Below, piece by piece: positions 55,460-64,000 of a stretch of DNA of 64,000 nucleotides. A model generated the notes under the pieces. That model saw nothing but the letters and a program-made list of their open reading frames with translations, made no database searches and was not told the DNA's origin. The first letter of the stretch is position 1. Each line of letters opens with the position of its first letter. A program made the position numbers and the translations under genes. Source of the stretch: Eutreptiella sp. 'Long Island Sound 2002' (taxonomy: Eukaryota > Euglenozoa > Euglenophyceae > Eutreptiales > Eutreptiaceae); NCBI GenBank assembly GCA_964036045.1, contig OZ038401.1, forward strand, positions 34,572,910 to 34,636,909, in the 5' to 3' direction.

Positions 55460-55830
55460 GCGACTCGGGTATGTTGGATGGGCGGGGGGAGCTCCGGCGG
55501 CCCTTGCCGCTCCCCCCCCCCTCACTCCCCCCGGGGAGAGCGCCAGGGCAGGGGGGGGCAGCAGGGGGGCGGCCGCAGGTGCCACAGGCGCCGGCAGGTA
55601 GCCAGGGCGGCCGCAATATGGGGGGAGGGGGCGCACGTCCCCCTCCCCCCCCTTTACCTCCCCCCCCTCCTCCTCCCAGGGGCTGGCGGACATTTTTGGG
55701 AACATTTCCCGCCAGCTGACGGTGGCCCGGGCGGGGGTCCCGGCCCCCGGGGTGGGCACAGGCCGCCCCCCAGGGGTAGCGGACTCTTCTTCAGGGGCAG
55801 AAGAGGGCGCAGCGGGCAGGGGGAAAAAGG

Positions 55831-56025
55831 GTGGGGCAGCCGCGGCGCCCCATGCAGACCCTGTGCGATGAGCACAGGGCCCCGGCATGCAAGTCATGCA
55901 AGGGGCACAGGGGGGTGCGGCATTGCTGCAGCCGCCATCACGAGGGGCACCCCAGGGTGTTGGGGGGAGGACAACGGTGCCTGCCGGTGCAGGGGGGGGG
56001 CTACAGCAGCGAGCAGGCGTGTTGA
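55831..56025 (+). pseudogene. Second B-box-like Cys/His motif
   Basis: TLCDEHRAPACKSCKGHRG followed by VRHCCSRHHEGHP, the best-preserved of the three copies. Pattern C-x2-H-x4-C-x2-C ... HCC-x3-H-x2-H. The frame is short and surrounded by G- and C-runs, so only a fragment or exon remains. Confidence 0.45.
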
Positions 56026-56199
56026 CCTCCGGAGGGTCGGCGATTATGCCAGCCCCCGTGACCGGGGGGGAGGGGGGAGGCCCAGCAGGGCAGGGGACGG
56101 CGGCGTCGCCCCGCGGCGGCACTCGGGGCCCCGATAAGGGCCACGGGAGGGCCTCCGAGGAGGGCACATAGCCACAGGAAGGCGTCCTTCCGCCGCGCC

Positions 56200-57612
56200 G
56201 CGACATACCGGGGGGCCGGGGGTGGGATAGGGCAGGCTTCAGGCAGGCTCTAACCCGCTAACCCCTAACCCTCCCGTCGCAAGAGCGGCCAGGACATAAA
56301 TAGCCATCAACCCTGTTGGAAAGTACAGAGCCTACACGCGCACACACACACACACACACTTACGCACGCACACACACACAGACACAGACACACATGTACA
56401 ACCCCAATTCATCTGTCCTGGCACTTGGGTTAGCAGTGGTGTATGCCGTCCAGAATACTATGTTTCGTTGGTGGTAGAGTCACGCGCTTGTGTCAACTCG
56501 TGTCATTCTGTTTCTGCCCTGACAACGGTCATGCCACAATATGCCTCATCATAAGGGCTAATATTCTGCTCGAACACATGAGTTCGACGTGAGGAATGGC
56601 CCAGCAAAGCAGCACAATGCAACACTGGTTACACCACACAGAATCACCCCTGCGGCTCTTGTCCTGCCATATTTTGGTCCATTTTACCAATGCATTCTCT
56701 TGCTGCAGTTTGGAAGGCGAGTACAAGCAAATGGTCTTGACCCAATCGCAAGCAGCACAGGCCCCTGCTTCGCCAACTTCGCCAACCAAGGATGCCACCT
56801 TCAGTGCAAGTGCGTGTGCCCACCATGCACTAGCCACCCCAGAGAGGGCATTGTTGCAGGGGATGGTCTTAGCACCCTGCACATGATGAATTTCTGGGGC
56901 AGATTCTACTGCAGGGCTGGCTGCAAGGGTTGGCTGGTTTGCAAATTTCTGGGAGGGAGAATGTGGGGGTAAGTTGGCAAGATGGTCTCAAACAGCCGCT
57001 GCAGAGTGCACACAGCAGCAGCAACAGACAGCGTGCGCGGCCCTGAATACTTGACACCACTGGATCCAACCACACCCAGTGCACAACGTCATGAAAAGGG
57101 TTAGCCATGGCCTTTCTTGGGATGAAGTCAGGAACACATGGCTGCAGTGGGGTCTTTGGAGGACCAGTCTTACCTGTACCCCGCCGCAAGGAATCTCGCA
57201 AAAATTATGGAGGGCGGGGGGTTGCAGAATGTTCTGGCGTATCCACTGAATAGAGGGTTACACTCCACCTTGGGGGCAGGATACCCATGAAATCTTACCC
57301 AACAATCAGATCCCAGGCCATGTCAGCATCATCTGCGCCTTTCACACAGTGGCACGCCCCCCAATGTCGTTGCACAGTTGCCATCCTTGAAACATCAGAA
57401 CTGGGGCTTAGGGGGGGGGGGGGGCGGAGGCATGGGACTAGGCTTCTCAGGGGTAACATTTCCTCATGCCTGCCGTAAGTAGTTCGGTCATTCCCAAAAT
57501 GATTACTCGTTCACGTCCTATCCCTCCCCATGAAAGTCCAACACCTGCCCCCTCCATTTGCACTGCATGCACAAAGTCCCCGCACAACAAGGACCCATAT
57601 GAATTTTGCCAT
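56200..57612. other. No firm gene; (CA)n at 56,336-56,395
   Basis: A short telomere-like TAACCCGCTAACCCCTAACCC lies at about 56,250-56,270 but is not repeated further. Open frames at 56.6-57.0 kb follow a pyrimidine-CTGCAG acceptor at 56,707 but carry no motif I trust. Confidence 0.45.
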
Positions 57613-57725
57613 AGCTGGGCCGGAGCGATGAGGCCAAAACGGAAAGGAGAAGTGCTTGTTGCTTGCTTGTTGCTTGCTTGCTTGCTTGTTGTTTGTTGGC
57701 TAGATTTAAGGGGAGAGGGTTGTAG
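57613..57725 (+). mobile_element. Solo right end of the CTACACCCC TIR family
   Basis: AGCGATGAGGCCAAAACGGA, (TTGC)n and TAGATTTAAGGGGAGAGGGT leading to TGTAG match the right end of the copy at 61,763-63,281. It is followed by a (TA)n tract (57,727-57,767). Confidence 0.75.
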
Positions 57726-57769
<44 letters not shown>

Positions 57770-57775
57770 TCCAAT

Positions 57776-58802
57776 CTACACCCCTCTCCCAACTCTAGGT
57801 GGCTCCACCACACGGCTCTAAGGTGCGTGCGAAGGGCACAAAGTGGTGCATACATGTGGTGGAAGGGGCTAAACTCGGTCAAAACGGGCTGAAAATGGGC
57901 TAAAAACACTTGTTTGAGCATCCCAAATGTTCCGGGATCATTTTTGGAAAAACGCGTTTTTGACCCATTTTTGACCCATTTTTGGTCCCAAAATGGCCCA
58001 TTTTCAAGGCATTTTGGGATTTTCCATGGCCCAAAACGCGCCACCACGGGCTCAAAACGGCCTAAAAACACTTGTTTGAGCATCCCAAGTGGTCTAGGAA
58101 CAACTTTGGAAAAAATCATTTTTTTCGCCCCGGGGACCCTGGTGGACCCACCGTTGGCCCCCACTGTGTGTGGGCTGGCCGGCCCTCCGGCTGCAGGAAC
58201 TGACCACTGGTACGGGGGTCTACGTGTCTCGTTGGGCGATTTTGAGGCTTGGAAACCATAAAAAGTGGGGGGTTGCGGGTGGACTAGGTGCCCTCGGAAT
58301 TCGTTTTTGAGCCACGTAGCCCAAGATACGGCCCGTTCTTGGTTTCGGGGTGCTGGTGCACATTGCGCAGTTTTTGGGGCTTTTTGGCGCCTTTTTGGGC
58401 CGTTTCTCGGACATATCGTGGAGTTAGAGGGCACCAAAGGTCCCTTGGTCGCAAGAAAGTCAATCCGCACGTGCAGTGTAGCAGCCGTTTGCCTTCGTTT
58501 GGCTGTTTTGAACCCTTACTAGGGCTGTCTTGGGCGAAAAATGGCTGTTTTTGGCCCAAAACAGCGCAGATTTGGGAGGGCACCTCCCGACTTGGCGCCA
58601 CCGCCCCGGGCCGCCACCGGTGAGTTTTTGGCTCAAAACTTGGATTTGGCAAGGGCACCACCTAGGCTCCAAGATGGCTACATGGGCAAATGATCCGAAG
58701 CGTTGGGACGGAGCAATGCCCAAAACGGCAAGGAGACGTGTTGTTGTTGTTGTTGCTTGTTGTTGCTTGTTGTTAGCTAAATTTAAGGGGAGAGGGGTGT
58801 AG
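57776..58802 (+). mobile_element. TIR element E1, ~1.03 kb, non-coding
   Basis: Left end CTACACCCCTCTCCCAACTC; right end GGGGAGAGGGGTGTAG (58,787-58,802), giving about 15-bp TIRs. The interior has GCTCAAAACGGGC / CACTTGTTTGAGCATCCC repeats in two versions. The 254-aa minus ORF over it contains no domain. A second, separate right end sits at about 58,866-58,904 after a (TA)n(TG)n tract. Confidence 0.8.
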
Positions 58803-58820
58803 TAACATATATACACGCCC

Positions 58821-58866
<46 letters not shown>

Positions 58867-58904
58867 TGCTTGTTAGCTAAATTTAAGGGGAGAGTGGTGT
58901 AGTA

Positions 58905-59522
58905 ATGTATGTGGGCGTTTTACGGGGGGGGGGGGGGGTTATACCCGCCTAAATCCATCCACTAATTTTTGGCGTTTGGATTTTTCGTGAATTATGGGGT
59001 GTTGAGGGCACCCCCCCCCCTTTTTTGAGGGTGCCCGATTCATTGCTGAAGTTTTCTGCTCATGGTTTGACAATATGTTTGAGAAAATCTGGATTTTGTT
59101 GAAATTTTGGCCATTTTCGGCTGCTGCTGCCAGGCTGGTGACAGGGGCCAAAATTGCAATATCCACGTCACTGGCACCGCTTTTTCTAGGTTTTTGGTGG
59201 ATTAGCCCCCCCCCCCCCCCCTATTTTGGGGTGGGGAATCCATTTTTGAGAGTTTTGGGGTGTGGTTTGATGGTATGTTGCGGCCATTTTCGTTTTTTTG
59301 TGCTCATCGAATGCTCTCGGTGCCTGGTGATTGACACGTCATTTTTGGTGTTCAAGGGTTTGCGGGGCTGTTTTTGGCGTTGCGGTTTGTCGGGTGGCAG
59401 CCCCCCCCCTTTTTTGCGGTTGGGGAATTCATTTTTGAGGGTTGGAGGGTGCCTTGAGATGGAGGGGACATGCATTTTGCAGAATTCTTGTGTCCCCTAT
59501 CCACAGTTTTTTTGATGCAGTC
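58905..59522. other. Upstream of the 59.5-kb gene; no feature beyond G and C runs
   Basis: Two diverged versions of a segment with ATTTTTGAGGGT...GGGTGC and poly-C or poly-G runs (58.98-59.03, 59.21, 59.40 kb). It ends in a TTTTTTTGATGCAG acceptor-like sequence at 59,507-59,520. Confidence 0.4.
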
Positions 59523-61435
59523 ATGTCACAGGGCACCCCTGCCACCCCAAAGCGCGCCCGCTCCGCATCGCCCTCCCAATTCAGTCCGGTGCCATCGTTC
59601 TCGAGTTATTCAAGCACCCCCCAAAAGAGAGGCCGCGTGGATGTTCAACATCTTGCTTTCCTCTATACGAGGGAGGAAAAGGATGCGGCGATTCTCATGT
59701 TTCGTGAAACCATGACCGTGGTTCCGGACCAAAGTGCGGGACCACAACCCATTCTCAGAGCTGCCCGGGCCATCGTGAGCATCGTCATTGGGGTTTCTCA
59801 AGAAAATGGCGCCTACGCGCAATTGGTGATGGATAGGGCCAGGGACATGCTTTTTGGTCCGGATCCTCAAAAACATGAAAATACTTCGGGGGATAATCTC
59901 AAGGCCGCTGTGGGGATGAATTGAGCACACCACACCTCAGGGGGCTGGACTGCACTACGTTTTCTGGCCGCATGTGCAGCTGCACCCAACCGAGACCCGA
60001 ACTCCCCGAAAAGAGGAAAGAAGACGAAAGAAGTCAGTTTGAAAGGTTGCCCCCCCAAAAATGAATGAAGAGCTGCCCGATTTTCTGAGACATCATTTTG
60101 GATAGAATTGGGTGCAGTTGCAGGAGCAACATTTGGCCACTGTCCAGCCCCAGGGTTGGTGTGTGTCCAGCGTGGATTACCCTGAGCGCTTTGAAATGCA
60201 CACACGCGCACAAATTTCAGAGGATGAGTACCACAAAGAAAAGCTTCTCCTGCTCCTAGTTGCAACACGGTGTCATGTGGTGGAGCAGATCCAGCCCCAG
60301 TGTGACGTAGCAGTGTTCATCGGACAAGGGACCACACAAAAGTGCACTGTTGTGTCTTGGTTGGTTGTGGATCCACAGTTTTGTGGATGAAAAGCTGAAC
60401 TGGGGTCACCCGTGCTTTGTATTTTTCAGATAGGGCACGACAGGAATTCAGCAACGCAACTCTCTTCCTTGAGCTCTCACAACATGAAGCGTGGTACGGC
60501 ATTCAAGGAGAGTGGATTTTTCAGGTTGAATACCATGGTAAGGCGGTTGTGGACTGTTTGGGGGCTGGCCAGCGCCTCCTTTACCGAGAATGCACCGCCT
60601 CCTCCAAGATTATGAGCCCAATGGAGGCGGTGCGGCGCCTGCAGCAACGCACCAAATCGCGACCTGCGTGTGGCAAGTTTGCCAATTTCACTCAGTACCG
60701 CTTCACCCTCCTTGAGGAAGACAAGGGTAAAACCTTGCCAAGGGGTGCCACAGTGATGGGCACAACCCAATATTATGCAGGGGGGGGGAAAGTGCAAATG
60801 CACTTTTTTGCATTTTTTTGCACTTTTCACTTTGAGCCATTTTTTGCACTTTTTGCACTTTTTTGCATTTTTTTGCACTTGTTTCCACTGCCCTGTCAGA
60901 GTTGTTTTCGGTCTTTTGATGTTTGTGACGCAGCCAGAAGCTGGTGCGCAGGTACATACAAATGATGAGGAAGAGGAAAATGAACCTGGAAGGTAGGTTC
61001 GAAGTGGCGTAATGCCGAAACCAAGAGCACTATCCTCCTCCACAGTATCCGTATTTATAGGTACGGAGCCCCGGAGAGCAAAGGTGTCCTCAGAACCACA
61101 TCACTAGTTATAATGTTACGTTTGGAGCGCATTGTGTAGTGCACTGTTGTGTATTGTGATGCCTTGTCATTGCATTTTTATGGTTGCATTTTTTTGCACT
61201 TTTCTGCACATATTTGCACTTTTTTGCATTTTTTTGCACTGCATTTTTGGGATAGTTCATTTGCACTTTCCCCCCCCCCCTGTATTATGATTATAAATCT
61301 TGTGGCAAGCCGGGCCTCTTGCTTCGCCGCAAATTCCCATGCTTTTGCTCAGCTTGCCTCAACGACGAATCGAAAAACTGCCCCCATGCCTCGTGGAGCG
61401 GCAAGTGGGAGGAAGTGGCCGTGAAGGCCAAGTAA
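59523..61435 (+). CDS. Possible multi-exon gene of unknown function
   Basis: Segment 1 (ATG 59,523 to TGA 59,924): MSQGTPATPKRARSASPSQF, a serine/proline-rich start with a nuclear-signal-like KRARS, then a helical part (EEKDAAILMFRETM, RAARAIVSIVIGVSQENGAY). Segment 2 (about 60,124-60,350, after TTGCAG): WCVSSVDYPERFEMHTRAQI. Segment 3 (60,430 onward, after TTTTTCAG): GIQGEWIFQVEYHGKAVVDC. Segment 4 (60,900-60,992, flanked by CAG and AAG/GTAGGT): VVFGLLMFVTQPEAGAQVHT then an acidic run. Segment 5 (about 61,282-61,435): SCGKPGLLLRRKFPCFCSAC followed by CPHASWSGKWEE, ending TAA. Exon phases cannot all be reconciled, so joins are not given. TTTTTTGCAC-rich runs lie in the gaps (60.80-60.89, 61.19-61.27 kb). 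The Cys-rich end suggests metal binding. Host gene or element gene is open. Confidence 0.4.
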
Positions 61436-61762
61436 AATGGTTCAACAAGAGTGTTGGTGCCCTCACATTGATGCATTTGCCCCATGTGTGCATGAAAAAC
61501 CCATAAAACCCCCAAAAAATTGACACCAATTGACCCACCAAAGCATTGCAGCCGACACGCCTACAATGCTGTGCAGCCAATCTGCCACCAGACCAGAACA
61601 GGGCAAAAAACCCAAATCGTCCACAGTAACGGCCAAAATTCTCAAAAATATGGTCCCCCCCCCCCAACCCATACATCTCCGAAAAGCCCTTTTCGGTGGC
61701 TTTCCGAAAAGGTATAACATATTCCTACCAACGGAACACCTCTAATCCTCTAATCCTCTAAT

Positions 61763-63281
61763 CTACACCCCTCTCCCCAACTCTAGGTGGCTCCACCATA
61801 CAGCTCTAAGGTACGCGCGAAGGGTACAAATTGGTGCATACATGTGGGGGAGGAAGCTAAACTGCGTTAAATTGGGCTCAAAATGGGCTTAAAACACTTG
61901 TTTGAGCATCCCAAATGGTCCACGATCACCTCTGGAAAAACGTGTTTTTGACCCATTTTTGACCCCTTTTTGGTCCCAAAACTAAAGTTTATGCAGTAAA
62001 CTTGAGTTTAAATTGGGCAAGGGGGTGGGAGGAGGGCACCTTGTGAACACTCGCCTAGTGTTTGTTTGTTTTGTGGTGTGCCGTCGTGTTTTGTGTTCCT
62101 TGGTGGTGGTGGTGACGGATGGTGTCGCCGGCAAAGCAGCACAATGGTCACGCGACACTACGTTTCTGGGTTCAGCAATGTCCACGACTGTGCACTGTTG
62201 TCTCGTCTGCTGCGTGGATGGCAGTGAGGGGAGGTGGAAGGAGGTGCATGGGGTTTGGTGGGGCGAAGCAGCAAGTGCCAAGCCCATGGGGGGAAAAGCA
62301 ATTTAAACGGCCCCTTTTCAAGGCATTTTGGATTTGCCAGGGGCCAAAACGCCCTTCCACGTGCTCAAAATGGGCTAAAAACACCTGCTTGAGCATCCCA
62401 AATGGTCCATGATCACTTTTGGAAAAACACGTTTTTGACCCATTTTTGACCCACTTTTGGTCCCAAAACGGCCCATTTTCAAGGCATTTTGGGATTTTTC
62501 ATGGCCCCAAACGCGTCACCACGAGCTCAAAACGGGCTAAAATCACATGTTTGAGCATCCCAAGTGGTCTAGGAACAAATTTGGAAAAAATATTTTTTTC
62601 GCCCCGGGGACCCTGGTGGACGCACCGTTGGCCCCAACTGTGCGCAGGCTGTGCTGCCCTCCGGCTACACGAAGTGACCACTGGTACGGGGGTGTAGGGG
62701 TCTCGTTGGGCGATTCCGAGGCCTGGAAACCACAAAAAGTGGGGGGTTGCGGGTGGAATAGGTGCCCTCGGAACTTGGTTTTGAGCCACGTAGCCCAAGA
62801 TACGGCCCGTTCTTGGTTTTGGCCGTGTTGGACACAAATAACACACATTTTTGGCCATTTCTGGGCCGTTTCTCGGACATATCGTGGAGCTAGAGGGTAA
62901 GAAAGGGCTCTTGTTCACGGGGCAATCGAGGCGCACGTGCGATGTTGCAGCTGTTTGCCTTTGTTTGCCCGTTTTGACTGAGTTTCAGGGCCGTTTCGGG
63001 CCCAAAAAAGCTGTTTTGGGGCAGAAAATGCGCAGTTTTGGGAGGGCACCTCCTGACTTGGCCCCCCCGCCCCGGGGCGCCACCGGTGAGTTTTTGGCTC
63101 AAAACTTGGATTTGGCAAGGCCACCACCTAGGCTCTAGGATGGCTAGAGTAGAGTAGAGCCTGGAGCGATGAGGCCGAGCAATGGCCAAAACGGAAAGGA
63201 GAAGTGCTTGCTTGTTGCTTGCTTGCTTGCTTGTTGCTTGTTGCTTGCTTGTTAGCTAGATTTAAGGGGAGAGGGGTGTAG
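61763..63281 (+). mobile_element. TIR element E2, ~1.5 kb, with internal insertion and duplication
   Basis: Left end CTACACCCCTCTCCCCAACT; right end GGGGAGAGGGGTGTAG (63,266-63,281). TAAT flanks both ends and may be the TSD. Compared with E1 it carries about 330 bp of unrelated DNA (about 61,982-62,310) and a duplicated CACTTGTTTGAGCATCCC block. No coding capacity is evident. Confidence 0.8.
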
Positions 63282-63290
63282 TAATATATT

Positions 63291-64000
63291 ATCACACCCC
63301 TCTCCCCTTAAATCTAGCTAACGACAACAACAACAACAAACAACAAGCACCAACAAGACAGTCTGCATGCCGTTTTGGCCATTGCTCCGTCCCAACGCTT
63401 CGTATCTTTTGCCCATGTAGCCATCTTGGAGACCAGGTGGTGCCTTTGCCAAATCCAAGTTTTGAGCCAGAAACTCACCGGTGGCGCCCCGGGGCGTGGG
63501 CGCCAAGTTGGGAGGTGCCCTCCCAAAACTGTACAGCCTTGGGGCCAAAAACAGCCATTTTTGGCCCAAAATAGCCCCAAAACCCGGGCGAAACGCCCAA
63601 ACGAAGGGAACCGATGGCTACACCACACGTGCAGTGTCATTTCCCCGTGTCAAAGAGCACTCTAGTGCTCTTCAACTCCACGATATGTCCGAGAAACCGC
63701 CCAAATACGCCGCAAAAAGCCCCAAAATCTGCGCAATTTGCACCAACACCCCGAAACCAAGCACGGGCCGTATCTTGGGCTATGTGTTTCAAAATCCGAT
63801 TCCGAGGGCACCCAGCCCACCCGCAACCCCCCACTCTTTGTGGTTTCCAAGCCTCAGAATCGCCCCACGAGACACCTAGACCCCTGTACCATTGGTCACT
63901 TGGAGCAGCAGGAGGGTAGCCCAGCCCTCGCACAGCGTGGGCCAACGGTGGGTCCACCAGGGTCCCCAGGGCGAAAAAAAAGATTTTTTCCAAAGTTGTT
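63291..64000 (-). mobile_element. TIR element E3, inverted, cut by the window end
   Basis: Begins with CACACCCCTCTCCCCTTAAA, the inverse of the right end of E2, and continues as the reverse complement of E1/E2. E2 and E3 are tail to tail, so 63,250-63,325 is a near-perfect hairpin around TAATATATTATC. Confidence 0.8.

Noticed and set aside
56250-56271. Telomere-like CTAACCC units
   Set aside because: Only two or three imperfect copies, not an array.
56707-56900. Weak SET-domain-like string (GPCFANFANQGCHL) after a CTGCAG acceptor
   Set aside because: Only a few residues recall the SET NHSC motif; the rest of the domain is not visible.
57706-58470. 254-codon minus-strand ORF over element E1
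   Set aside because: Covers a non-coding TIR element and a (TA)n tract; no domain, and sister copies break the frame.

Overview
This is a eukaryotic nuclear window dominated by mobile elements and minisatellites. The evidence is GT-AG introns with conserved phase, a non-LTR retrotransposon carrying a 2A-type peptide, several TIR/TSD-delimited DNA elements, and long tandem arrays. Nothing looks bacterial, viral or organellar. The mixture of families fits a protist or alga. A dinoflagellate-like host is possible from the style of the reverse transcriptase (RT) relics, but I cannot establish it.

Layout. 1-6.2 kb: two minisatellites; the first has an exact 1,245-bp higher-order period. 6.2-12.3 kb: no gene I can support, but two inverted arrays of a ~60-bp unit (10.05-10.2 and 10.78-11.0 kb). 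12.3-18.8 kb: a complete 6.5-kb DNA transposon, here called element A, with 25-bp perfect TIRs, a 5-bp target duplication, an intronless 736-aa transposase-like gene and a four-exon gene with a ParB/sulfiredoxin-like motif. It holds about 12 copies of a 20-bp palindrome spaced ~70 bp apart in its non-coding parts. 19.2-19.7 kb: a zinc-finger exon. 20.7-23.5 kb: element B, a diverged sister with a frameshifted paralogue of the same transposase and its own, different palindrome spaced ~60 bp apart. 23.8-30 kb: two more satellites, one with an exact 130-bp period built of palindromes and one G-rich 10-mer. 30-48 kb: two decayed copies of an unusual RT-like element, two hAT-like elements with inverted 10-mer arrays inside (one inserted into an RT-like copy), two exons of an ABC transporter, and LINE relics. 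48.6-54.7 kb: a nearly full-length LINE on the minus strand (ORF1, 2A, endonuclease, RT). 54.8-56 kb: zinc-finger-like ORFs. 57.6-64 kb: a third TIR family surrounding a possible multi-exon gene.

The likely new system is the element A/B group: related transposase-like proteins, each associated with its own regularly phased palindrome family and, in A, with a ParB-like accessory protein that could be the palindrome reader. The only clear host gene is the ABC transporter; the gene at 59.5-61.4 kb and the zinc-finger exon at 19.2 kb may be host genes or further element genes.
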